The notes under the pieces are model-generated. The model did not search any database and was not told the DNA's origin. It worked only from the letters and a program-made list of their open reading frames with translations. A stretch of 64,000 bases of DNA from NCBI RefSeq assembly GCF_050947875.1, contig NC_134570.1:209403750-209467749 (forward strand). Direction: 5' to 3'. The DNA is from Dermacentor variabilis (Eukaryota > Arthropoda > Arachnida > Ixodida > Ixodidae). This document shows, in pieces, positions 54,343 through 64,000 of the stretch. The stretch's first letter is position 1. Every line of letters starts with the position of its first letter. Both the position numbers and the translations under genes were made by a program.

Positions 54343-56340
54343 AGGTCCTCCCTACAGCTACGACTGCCAACTCTTGCAGCGGGTGCTTTGCGAGGATCCC
54401 CGCTCGCCGTTGCCGGCTCTCCAGGCTCCTGCCTAGCCATCGCCTCGATGACCTGCTGGACGGCCTGTAGTTGTTTTTCTTGGTCTTCGCTCCACGTTCC
54501 TTCCTCAAGCTGCGGTGGTATATGTCCTGAGTTAGCTTGGCTTGGATGTTTGGAGCAATCCCATAGCATGTGCTCGAATGTGGTCTTCTCCCTGCAGCAC
54601 GCTCTGCACTTGTCATGGGGGTGCGATTCTGGGTACATCCTATGCAATAGCGCCGGGCTTGGAAGTGTTCTCGTTTGTAGTTACCTGAACAGCACGGTCT
54701 GCGACCTGTCGAGCCCTTTGCAGGGCGGCGGGAGAAGTCTACGGGCCAGCCGAAAGCCTTGGTCAGTTCGTCATAGGTGGTCATCTGGTCTTTGGCGCTG
54801 AAACACAGCGGGCAGCCATTGCCTTGGGCGCGGTCGGTTAATCCTCGCGCTCGGGCGTGTGCCGTTTCGTTGCGATGGGCATGCTTCTCCGACGCTTGTC
54901 CTGCGTGCTCCGGGAACCACTTGATTCGAGTCCTCTTGTCGCGGTATGCCTGTCGGAGCAGGACGCGTGCCGACGTTGGGGCAATTCTTCCTTTGGCGTA
55001 GTTCCTCACCGCCTGTCTGGAGTCGCTGAGGATCATGTGGCATTCTCGGGCTACGATGGCCAGGGCGATGGCTATTTCTTCTGCTTCCTCCACTTGCTTG
55101 CTCGATGTGCTGGCAGTCGCCCGCACGGAGTAGACCACCGCTATCGCGAAGCAGTTGCGGCCGGCCTATTCGGCTGCATCCACGTATCTGGCACCGGTGT
55201 CTTCCGCGTGCAGGTCCGTCAGTGCCTTGGCTATAGCGCGTCTTCTGCCTTCGTTGAATTCCGGGTGCATGTTCTTCGGCAAGGGGTCAACCCGCACGTT
55301 TCATCGTACGTGGTCGGGGACGGGGCATTTTGGTCCCTGCTGTTCGTGATAACCGATGCCTAGACTGCACAGGATCTTTCTGCCGGCCTTTGTTGATGAC
55401 AATCTTTCCAACTGAGCGGCTCTTTGCGCTTCGATGATCTCGTCGAGCGTGTTGTGTATGCCCAGCTGGAGGAGTCGTTTCGTGTTGGTAGTTTCAGGTA
55501 GACCGAGGGGTGTCTTGTAAGCCCTCCGGATTAGAATGTCTAGCTTGTTCTTTTCGCTTTTCACCCACTTGTGGAAGGCTGCCACGTACACTGGCAGAGT
55601 ACGAAGGAGTGTATAAGCCTGATGAAGTTTTCCTCCTTCATGACTCCCTTCTTGGTGGTAACGCGCTGGAGCAGTCTGCTGGCATTGGACGCCTTACCCA
55701 CGATGCGGGTGATGGTGTCTTCGTTCCTGCCGAGCACTTCGATCGTCATGCCCAGGACTCGGATCTTGCTGACCGTCGGTATTGTGTTACCATCCCTGGT
55801 GCGGATCTTGATCTTTTCTTGTTTCCTTTGCTTCTTGATTCTGTGCGTTTTGATCGGTTGGTAAAGCAGGAGCTCCAACTTACTTGGGGAGCAACGCAGT
55901 CCCGTACCTTCCAGGCTTTCTTCGATCGTGTCGACGGCCGTCTGTGGCGTGGATTTTGTGCGGGCATCACTGCCCCCGTCCACCCACAGCGTAATGTCGT
56001 CCGCGTATATCGTGTGCTTCAGTCCTTCAAGCTGGCATAGTCTTTTGGCAACTTGAATCATAACAAGATTAAATAGCAAGGGTGAGATGACGGAGCCTTG
56101 GGAAGTGCCCTGGCTCCCTAATGTCTTCTCGTCCGTCTTCAGGTCGCCGGGTCTGAGCTGCGCCATCTGTCGGTGAGGAAGCCTTTCAATATTCGTACGA
56201 CCTCTCGCCTAGGTTTAGATGCGATACCTGCGCGAGGATGGCAGAGTGCGTAACTTTGTCGAAGGCGCTTTCTACGTGGAGCCCGAGGACGGCTTTGGTG
56301 TCCCTGGTTTCGCCGTCGATGACCTGATGTTTGATAAGTA
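54343..56340 (-). pseudogene. I-like LINE: RT, RNase H and C-terminal zinc knuckle, broken
   Basis: From 56340 downward: RT motif A region (VLGLHVESAFDKV, with His where the catalytic Asp is expected), then TSQGSVISPLLFNLVM, the catalytic YADDITLW (about 55990) and SKIRVLGMTI (56166-55561), then the thumb-side region (LDILIRRAYKTPLGLPETTN, 55591-55301). RNase H follows (55138 on: ATASTSSKQVEEAEEIAIAL, MILSDSRQAVRNY, IKWFPEHAG, HRNETAHARARGL). A knuckle CRACCREKTTFEHMLWDC (54620-54560) and an acidic tail complete the protein. The 5' part (ORF1, endonuclease) is missing. Several frameshifts separate the pieces, so it is inactive. Confidence 0.83.
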
Positions 56341-56391
56341 AAAAATATCAGTGCCCTCCCACTCTGTGAAGAAAGATGACCAGCAAAGCCG

Positions 56392-56640
56392 TGTATGTGG
56401 GCCCCTTAATGGCGAGCTGCACCTCCGCCGTATGTCGGCACCGCGTAGCACTGTCTTCGGGATCGGCCCACGTATGGGGAGTGCTTAATGCGTGCTTCAC
56501 CTCCGCCGCTCGTCGGCCTGGCATGGCGTTACATTCGGGATCAGCCCACGTATGGGGAGAGCTGAACGCTTGCTGCACCTCTGCTGCGGGTCAGGCCGGT
56601 ATTACGCTATCTTCGGGATATTGCTCTATACGCGGACGCG
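56392..56640. repeat. 78-bp tandem repeat, three copies
   Basis: GCTGCACCTCCGCC recurs at 56416, 56494 and 56572 (exactly 78 bp apart), with CACGTATGGGGAG following in the first two. The plus-strand frame 56376-56663 reads these as three 26-residue repeats (CTSAV, CFTSAA, CCTSAA), which I take as a consequence of 78 being a multiple of three. Confidence 0.88.
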
Positions 56641-59600
56641 ATAGTGGGGAAAGTAGCCCTTAAGAGGAACCTTTAGCTCTGGTGGTCCTATATAAATACA
56701 TGTAAAAGGAGAATTCGGTTTTCTCCACAACCACTGCATCAAATTTTACAAGGTTTGTTGCACTTAAAAGAAATACTTGAAATCTAGTGACTGTTGGTCT
56801 AGAATTTTTTATTTTGGTGATCATTTGTTTATATAAAATTGGCAAAAATAACAAATTTTCAGAAAACGAAACCACGTTTACAACTCTGTCGTTCGGCAAT
56901 CAAAACTGATATCACAATTCTGTACATTGCATCTAACAGCACATCTAAAGCGGACAAAATTGATATATTACGCATGAATCTAAAAAAATTTAGTAATGTG
57001 GAAATACAGCTTTTCCACAACCCTTGTTCACAACGTAACGACTTCACGTAAGATATAAATCGGCATATTGGATTTGTCCGCTTTGAATTGTCTAAAGGAT
57101 TCTGTTTACATAGCCGCGATATCAGTTCTTGATGCGGAGTTATTAATTTGTAAACTTCGTGCTTCTGTATTTTTCGCACTTTCGAATTTTTGAAAATCTT
57201 TTACCAGAATTCAAGCCCTAAATAGAAATTCCGCTTCTAATAGTCACTAGAATTTACCTTTCTCTCCGGAATCCAGCAAATTTGATTAAAATCGGCCCAG
57301 GGGTTATCTCAGAAAATCGTTTCGGCGTTTTACATTTATGTGAACAGGCCACGTCGGAGTTGGACCCGAGTTAAAGCATACTCTTAACGACTTCGCTGTA
57401 AAAAAAAGTAATAGAAGAAAAAAATCGCCTCAGCCGTCAATATCGCCGCCGCAGATTTTGTCATGATGGCACCGCCACCATCGGCACGGCTGCCTGAGCA
57501 GCTACCAAGCTGTTCACTTTCGTTATCTTCCTTCCCTCGGCGGCAGTGCACTGTCTTGATGCCGACGACACGCTAAATCTGCACCATCATTCCGTCATGC
57601 ATCGCTTCTGTGACCAAGCAAGCTTTCGGCGGCACACGTTCACTGCCGTATTGACACTAAAACTTTAAAATGCTTGCCTTCGATAAAGCAGCGTGAATAA
57701 ATATGGAACGCGACTACGTGACCATGGGGAACATGTTCGCAGGGCCATACTATTGATAACAGCATCACAAAAGGCTAGATGTGGTCAGGTTGACTTTACA
57801 GGTTTGGAAGGAATGACTGACGGGCTAGTTGCTTCATTATCACATAAAGAACAGCGCTTAATGTTAGCGCAGTTTGTGTGTGGTTCCCCCTGTGTGCGTC
57901 CCGTCGTGAAGTGCTGTTCTTTCTTTGACTTTACAGATGTTCTTTTTCTGCGTCAGTTAAGTCTTCCAAGAGTGTTTACTTGGAAAATTTTTGTTCGCAT
58001 TGCTCTTACAGAAACACATTTAGTCGAAATTTGTTCGCTTGGCTGCTTAATCTCGAGGACGGGCTCCAAACTGCTCATTTTCTTTAACCACGTAAAAACC
58101 ATTACTGAAAATTTAATTAACGTAGCTTTGTTAATTACGCAAACAACTTCTCAACTTACTCCGCATCTAGAGGTTACCAATCTGAACACTTGAATGATAA
58201 AATGATGTTAACATTGTTTGCATCGTTCGAATAGTTTTGTTTAGTGCAGTTAAAAGCAGCCGGCATATTGATGGTGCTGTAGACTTCTTATAAAGTAAGT
58301 GTGAAAGTTTGGACATGTTATCTTGGCACAAATCAACTTCATGAGCTTAAGCACATGACCCAACCTTGCACGTCTGTCTTTACAACCGATTCTCATACAT
58401 TATACAAGAAGCACCTCAGCGCTACGGTACATCCCACAAGGTGTGCGAGAACATTGTGCGCGCTCCCGATTAGGTTTCTGAGCGTTGGTGGCATCAGACT
58501 CGGATTCCTGGCATCATAAGGAATAAAAACAGCTTCCTGGAGGAAAGCATTGGGTACATTTTCGGCACTTTGTAACATATGGATCAGCACGGATATGTAC
58601 GTTAGAACGAAAAGTACTGAAATATTAGGGTGAGGGTGTCGCTGAATGTATTTTGGCTGTCTAATGTTAAGATCTAAAGAAAAAATGCTTTGATTTTGTG
58701 AAAATAATGCTGACATGTAATATGAGCTCCGACACAGTACCCGTGGTAGAACTGGCCCCTGGAATACAGGGCTACATTAAACCACGATATGCTGGTTTGA
58801 TAAATACCAGTAATTGTAAAGTGGTTCGCTCTTGAGTTTCCTGTATGTCAATCGGCGCCGCTGTGCAGTGTTGGGGGCCCTTTTTATACCACCAGCACTA
58901 TGTTTCAGCTAATATTGAAAGCAACTGTATTCTTTCTTTTAAGGGGGGGGGGCTTTTTTTAGCGACTAACCACAGTTCCAAAGTTATCAGCTCAAGATGC
59001 GCCTGCATGTGTTTCTAATATCCAGTATGTTGGCACGGATCCAATAGCGAAAGAGCGCTATCTTATCAGATTGCGCGCGTGAAGCGTATACTGGCGTACA
59101 TTCTCCATCGCATTTCCCGACCCGAGATTGCGCTGCGATGTACGAGCATTCCAATCTGACGAACCGACGCCTTGATCCGTAGATCAGAATCAGAGGAAGA
59201 ACTTTGCGCGCAGCCATCGGTATCTTTGAGTGTTATTTTCTTTTCCAGCGCAAGCTCATCTTATAATGAGTAACATTCGTGACTGACTCTTTTGGAAGTG
59301 TTTTGTTCTTGACATTACTACAACGTGAGAGTATAGAGGTACTCCATCTTTATTGAGAGAATACTGGGAAATGGACTAGGCCTTTTCTTGCGTATGCGTT
59401 TACACATTTACCGCACCAATTTATTTTCCATAACTTACGTTATAATTTAGGGGGCTGTAAAGCACAGCAACCTTTTACTAACAGGATGTTTTAATAACAC
59501 AGACAATTTAAATGCTTATTAGTCGGCTTTCACTTCATGGTAAGGAATTTCAATAAAGATATACTCACGATAATTAAAAGCCTATCCGTTTGACAACGTT

Positions 59601-60189
59601 TCATCTGAGTTCCCCTTTGCAAGGTGATAGAGACTCGCAGATTGTTCGTATTGGGCACCCTCGACATATGTCCAACCGCCAAACAAAGGGTTATTCCGAA
59701 TGTTTCATTTCAGGAAGGCGTGTTACCCTCCTGTCTTTCATTCCCGTTCGCAAACACGCATAAGACGAAAGTGCTGCGTGAAGAGCGTCGTTAGTCCAAG
59801 CCAACTAGCTACCGTAACTCACCTCGCCTATATCGCTGTCATTTAGGCTTAGATAAGAAATATTATTTTAGACCGACGCATCACGAATCCAAAAAGAGCA
59901 GCGCGCGACCAGCCCAGCTAGGTTTCTTTCATTTCGTACATCGTCGTAGCGGCTAATAGTAGCTCACGAAGCAGAGCACTGAGTGTGGATATGGCAGAGA
60001 AGGTGTTCTATATAATGTCTTGTCACCCACCGAAAATTACCCGCCGTGCTACTGGCCATTCCTAGAAAATTGTATATGTGACGCCCAGCCATTTGGAACA
60101 CAGCAACTTTGTTTTGCGATGGGAGAGTCCAGGTGAGAGACAGTGTGGTTATGGAGATAAAGACACGCTATTTTCTGCAGTAACTTAGG
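56641..60189. other. Unassigned 3.5-kb stretch
   Basis: No gene recognised; frames are short. GACTTCGCTGTAAAA at about 57391 matches a motif at about 8913, the likely end of a dispersed repeat. A run of nine Gs lies at about 58944. The 57693-58193 open frame has no domain. Confidence 0.4.
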
Positions 60190-60480
60190 CATGCATGGAT
60201 GAATGCCTTTATTTATTGAGAAAAAGGAGGAGCAAGCCTCAGTGGAAGCACGTCTCAGCAGACTGGGAAAGAAGCGGGGGACAAAGAGGAAAAGCTGGGG
60301 CCTGTGTGGCAGGCGAAGTCGCAGCTTAGAGGCGAGAGAATATAAGCAAGAGTTGGCGAAACCAGTTGAATTCCAGTGTAGATGTGTGATGTGCCCAGTA
60401 AATGATTGGAGTCACCGCCCAGCATCCGTACTTTGCGGCAGTATAAGCTCCCACCGTTCTTGGTAACAAACCTTTACTGA
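60190..60480 (-). mobile_element. Possible LINE 3' end
   Basis: On the minus strand the segment ends with TCAATAAATAAAGGCATTC then ATCCATGCATG, like the polyadenylation signal plus short CATC-type tail of the I-like LINE at 33.2 kb. No coding is recognisable. Confidence 0.3.
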
Positions 60481-61155
60481 AAACCAATCTTCGCAATTAT
60501 TCATCAGCCATGCCTAGCCACGTATTCCTTAGTGGCAGGGTCTGTGGATTACATCTACGCTGTCCCGACAAGTTACGACCATAACGTGGCGCTTGCGGTT
60601 ACTGATGCCATACTCGTGACTCTTACTATACTACTACTATACTGCGCGAATACTATAAACATGGGTTTACTGCACAAGTTAGTGAACAGACATTTTAGAA
60701 CCGCGTTTTTCGCCTTACTTACGCCCAACTCAAGCACCATTGTAGCATGTTACGGTGTGAGTCCCTTCAAGACAGAGACGCGAACGCAAACATAAGAACG
60801 TGTTAGAAGACAGGGTCTTGGGCCTCGTGCCAAACATATCCAAGCCAACAATATGTTAACAATCATGCCGTCGTTTCTATGAAAAGAGGGTGTGTATTTA
60901 AACTTCTGGAGTGACAGTCCAATCCGCCACCTACGGGAGCGCGTGAAGCCGCCGGGGGCCCCATTTTTAGAGGAAAAGGAGCGCGGCCACAGTACGTGGC
61001 TGCGGTATACGCGCGACGCAACCTGTGCTTGCGGTTCTGCGATGAAAAAATAAAATTAAACCCCTTTAGGAAGTATATCAGTCCGGCATTTTGTGTTGCA
61101 GTTGTCAAAAATAAAATGTCATGGTGGTGGGTGCTTTGTGTTCTGTGTGCAATAT
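60481..61155. other. Unassigned stretch
   Basis: Short TACTAC runs at about 60625-60645. Otherwise nothing recognisable before the LTR of Gypsy-4. Confidence 0.35.
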
Positions 61156-61307
61156 TGTTACGAGGAGTTGCGAAGAAATGGTTTTATTTACAGGAGAATG
61201 GGACGATGATGGTAATGTGATCGTAGCGCAGCCCGGCCTCTCTAACTCCTCGTTTTCTTCATCCTCTCTTTCTTCTCTTCTTGTCCGTGCCTTTCGTATC
61301 TGTTACA
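61156..61307 (-). repeat. 3' LTR of Gypsy-4, 152 bp
   Basis: On the minus strand it runs TGTAACAG...CTCGTAACA, with terminal TGTTAC/GTAACA inverted repeats and an AATAAA signal (about 61182). It is preceded by a GTGGGGAAA purine tract (61308-61316). Because the partner is outside the window, the boundaries rest on these signals. Confidence 0.75.
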
Positions 61308-61341
61308 TTTCCCCACAAGCAGACGAAGCCCGTGGGGCGAG

Positions 61342-62466
61342 TCAGGATGTACAAGCAGGGTAGAAAGGCTTCAGGCGAGCAATATGAGTCAGCTGAGTTC
61401 TGCTTGATCGCCAACCATTGCACGGGAGGCGAGCTATGACGTAAATGAGTTCGCTCAGGCGGTCCACAACTACAAATGGGCCTGAATATTGTGACAAGTA
61501 CTTTTGGCGCAATCCACGCTTGCGTTGCGGTGTCCAAAGGAGGAATAAGTCACCTTTTTGCAGCGATACTTGTACGTGACAGTCGTTGTATCGCTCTTTC
61601 GAATGACTTTGCGAGGCCAGAGTATGAAGACGAGCTATTCGACGCGCTTCTTCGGCGAGACACAAAGTTTTCGATACAGAATCATCACTGTGCAGAACGA
61701 AGGGTAAGAAAGTGTCCAGAGGGCTTCGCGGTAACCTTGGATACAGGAGATAAAATGGGCTATAGTTCGTGGTTTCGTGCTTCGCAGTGTTGTATGCATA
61801 AGTGATGAAGGGCAGCACGTCGTACCAGTTCTTATGATTGGAGGAGACGTACATAGCAAGCATGTTAGTCAGCGTTCTGTTTGTCCTTTCAACGAGGCCA
61901 TTGGTCTGTGGATGATACGGCGTGGAATGACGGAACTGTGAAGTGCACAAACGAAGTAACTCTTCAATGGCATCAGCCGTGAACTGGCGACCACGGCCGC
62001 TGATGATGACACGTGGTGGGCCATGACGAAGGACCACGGAACGGAGCAGGAAGGCCGCCACGCAAGCAGCGGTGGAAGACGGTATGGCTGCAGTTTCTGC
62101 ATACCGTGTAAGATGGTCTACGCAGACAATTATCCAGCGGTTCCTGTTGTTAGATGACGGGAATGGACCCAAAAGGTCAATGCCTACTTGCTCGAACGGC
62201 GTACTGGGCGGTGTCAATGGCCGAAGGGGACCCGGGGCTGCGGTGGTCGGTCGCTTGTGACGTTGGCACGTTTCACAACTAGCGACATAGCGCTTGGTTG
62301 TTTCGTACATCTTGGGCCAGTAAAAGCGCTCCTGCGTGCGGTGCAGCGTTCGTACGAAGCCGAAATGGCCAGATATCACATCGTCATGCATGACGCGTAG
62401 AACGTCGGAGCGGAGACTCTCGGGGACAAGAAGCAGAAAACGCGCTCTATGCCCGGAGTAATTAGT
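61342..62466 (-). pseudogene. Gypsy-4 integrase, near full length, catalytic Asp changed to Gly
   Basis: The 349-codon frame starts within the zinc finger (MHDDVISGHFG, LHRTQERFYWP, CETCQRHK: the HHCC pattern). The core has VCVDHLTRYAE (first Asp), then VIISGRGRQF, where the second catalytic Asp (SDRGRQ in Gypsy-1) is Gly, through GAC to GGC at 61996-61998, then NGLVERTNRTL (Glu). The C-terminal region has GDLFLLWTPQRKRGLRQKYL, GPFVVVDRLSELIYVIARL and ends LKPFYPACTS just before the purine tract. A stop and frame change just upstream (near 62467) separate it from the rest of Pol (LLY, then TNYSGHRARFLLLVPESLR). Confidence 0.9.
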
Positions 62467-63133
62467 TTAGTACAGCAATTTATCACGGACCGTAAAGCGA
62501 CCGCGACCTTTAGAAGTACGGGCGGCGACAAAAAGCGGATCAAGTGTAACATCATCCCGTTGTTCTCGCTGAAAGTCTGCCGCGTCAGGGAACGTAGGAG
62601 TAACAGCAGCGAGACAGTCGTCAAAATTCTCAGAATCGCAGTCGGTAGTCGCAAGAGAGGCAGTCTGCGTCAGCGTGACGACGGCCACTCTTGTACGATA
62701 CCACAAAGTCGTATTCCTGGAGGCGCAGCGCCTAACGTGCGAGGCGACCAGAGGGATCACGCAAACCGACCAGCCAGCATAAAGAATGATGGTCGTTGAT
62801 AATCTTGAATGGTCTACCGTAAAGATAACATCGAAACTTTTGTACGGCGAAAACGTCTGCCAGGCATTCCTGTTCCGTAACCGTATAATTGCGTTCATAT
62901 TTGCTCAGACAACGCCTGGCATATGCGACAACATGTTCTGCGCCACTGTGACGTTGTACAAGCACCGCTCCTATCCCGATTCCACTCGCATCAGCGTGAA
63001 CTTCAGTCGGGCAAGATGGATCGAAGTGACGCAAGAGGAGTGCTGACGTTAGTATAAACTTCAGTTGAGAGAATGATGCGTCACACTCTGGTGTCCAATT
63101 GAAGGATGCATTTTGTCGCAAAATACTTGTCAA
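62467..63133 (-). pseudogene. Gypsy-4 RNase H and Pol linker, frameshifted
   Basis: The 63133-62732 frame reads FNWTPECDASFSQLKFIL, PTEVHADASGIGIGAVLVQR (first RNase H Asp), VVAYARRCLSKYERNYTVTE (Glu follows in TEQECLA) and INDHHSLCWLVGLRDPSGRL. It then shifts to the frame ending at 62467, which carries the linker (TTDCDSENFDDCLAAVTP, then SKGRGRFTVRDKLLY). Gypsy-1 lacks this whole block. Confidence 0.87.
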
Positions 63134-64000
63134 CGGGTAAACGATGTCGGCAAACCAGGGAAGAAAACGACGAAAATACGAACATTGGCCAATGAATGCG
63201 GTGGCTTGAAGGAGCTCACTGCTTCAATCTTACGAGCATAGGGTCTGACGCCATCCTTGTCGACTAAGTGTCCCAGGACCGGTGTTCGACGTTCGCCGAA
63301 CCGACACTTTTTTGAGTTTAGGACCAGCCCAGCTTTCTCAATGCAGTCGAGAGCGAGGCTGAGGCGTTCGTTATGTTCTTCGAACGTGCGGCCAAAGATT
63401 ACAACATCATCGAGGTAACACATGCATATCTCCCACTTTAGACCACGCAGTACTGTGTCCATGAATCTTTCAAAGGTGGCAGGAGCATTGCAAAGGACAA
63501 AAGGCACAACATTAAATTCGAATAAGCCATCTGGAGTCACGAAAGCGATCTTTTCCTTGTCGGCAGGGTCCATAGGTATTTGCCAGTACCCCGATCGCAA
63601 ATCAAGTGTTGAGAAGTAAGAAGCAGCGTGTAAGCAATCAATGACGTCATCGATTCGCGGTATTGGATAGACATCCTTCTTCGTCACTGCGTTTAGATGT
63701 CTGCAATCCACGCAGAATCTCCAGGAACAATCTTTTTTTCGGACCACGATTACTGAGGCTGCCCATGGACTAGATGACTCTTGAACGACACCTTTGTTCA
63801 TCATCCCCTTGACTTGCTCGGCAATAACTTTGAGCTCGGACGATGACACTCGGTAGGGTTTCTGACGGATGGGGTGTGCTGAGCCGGTATCTATTCTGTG
63901 ACGAGCGCGGGACGACGGTAAATGAAGGGGTGCATCTCCATGCGTGAAGTCGAATGCGGCCTCATGGCTGGCAAGGACTTGTACCAGTGCTTGCCGTTCC
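63130..64000 (-). pseudogene. Gypsy-4 reverse transcriptase, open to the window edge
   Basis: The frame is open from 64000: RARHRIDTGSAHPIRQKPYR, WAASVIVVRKKDCSWRF, CRHLNAVTKKDVYPIPRIDD, STLDLRSGYWQIPMD, FNVVPFVLCNAPATFERFMD and catalytic CYLDDVVIFG (about 63417), then NSKKCRFGERRTPVLGHLVD. A small deletion plus frameshift near 63195-63170 (normal FLG.CSYFRRF region) moves the rest out of frame, so Pol is broken there. All catalytic residues visible are intact. Confidence 0.88.

Larger units (their letters stand above)
61156..64000 (-). mobile_element. Gypsy-4: Ty3/Gypsy element, 3' LTR to RT, continuing past the window
   Basis: Read on the minus strand the element enters at 64000 in RT coding and runs through RNase H and integrase to a 152-bp 3' LTR. 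It is the best-preserved Gypsy copy here but still has frameshifts and a mutated integrase active site. Gag, protease and the 5' LTR lie outside. Confidence 0.9.

Overview
The window looks like nuclear DNA from an arthropod with a large, repeat-rich genome, most likely a hard tick (Ixodidae). The evidence is the mix of repeats. There are tRNA-headed SINEs of the kind known from ticks, RTE-clade LINEs with a GATGAT tail, CR1-like and I-like LINEs, Ty3/Gypsy elements, an ISL2EU-type DNA transposon carrying a YqaJ nuclease gene, and several MITE-like families. The assignment rests on family resemblance only; no diagnostic host gene is present. I found no convincing host protein-coding gene in 64 kb. 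One 186-codon open frame (9288-9848, minus) is the only unexplained candidate and is weak.

Layout. 1-2.2 kb: unassigned. 2.2-6.5 kb: decayed CR1-like LINE A (ORF1+ORF2). 6.5-10.3 kb: unassigned, with a foldback repeat at 7.8-8.9 kb. 10.3-12.3 kb: an RTE LINE with a 5' inversion, bounded by a 15-bp target-site duplication. 12.3-25.8 kb: mostly unassigned, with at least four copies of a MITE-like family here called R-A. One R-A copy is split by a second RTE insertion, and a separate 408-bp TIR element lies at 22.2 kb. 25.8-31.3 kb: Gypsy-1, with two 127-bp LTRs, gag, protease, RT and integrase but no RNase H; its integrase is interrupted by a SINE cluster. 31.3-34.6 kb: Gypsy-2 on the minus strand, interrupted by the 3' end of an I-like LINE. 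34.6-35.5 kb: an inverted SINE pair split by a 548-bp TIR element. 37.1-38.2 kb: Gypsy-3 fragment. 38.5-39.2 kb: I-like LINE 3' end. 39.6-40.7 kb: SINEs, microsatellites and a 140-bp palindrome. 41.6-45.3 kb: ISL2EU-like DNA transposon, with transposase (+) and YqaJ nuclease (-) genes converging. 45.3-48.9 kb: CR1-like LINE B, whose ORF2 is broken by one stop codon. 50 kb: a Ser/Leu-tRNA-like SINE. 51.0-52.1 kb: a G-rich minisatellite with a unit of about 33 bp. 53.8-56.3 kb: a possible LTR and an I-like LINE. 56.4 kb: a 78-bp tandem repeat. 61.2-64.0 kb: Gypsy-4 on the minus strand, running out of the window.

How it fits together. Nothing here forms a cellular pathway. The genes are mobile-element genes for copying (RT, endonuclease, RNase H), integration (integrase, transposase) or packaging (gag), nearly all broken. 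The value lies in the nesting, from which insertion order can be read, and in a few well-bounded insertion events. I did not find a new protein-based system.
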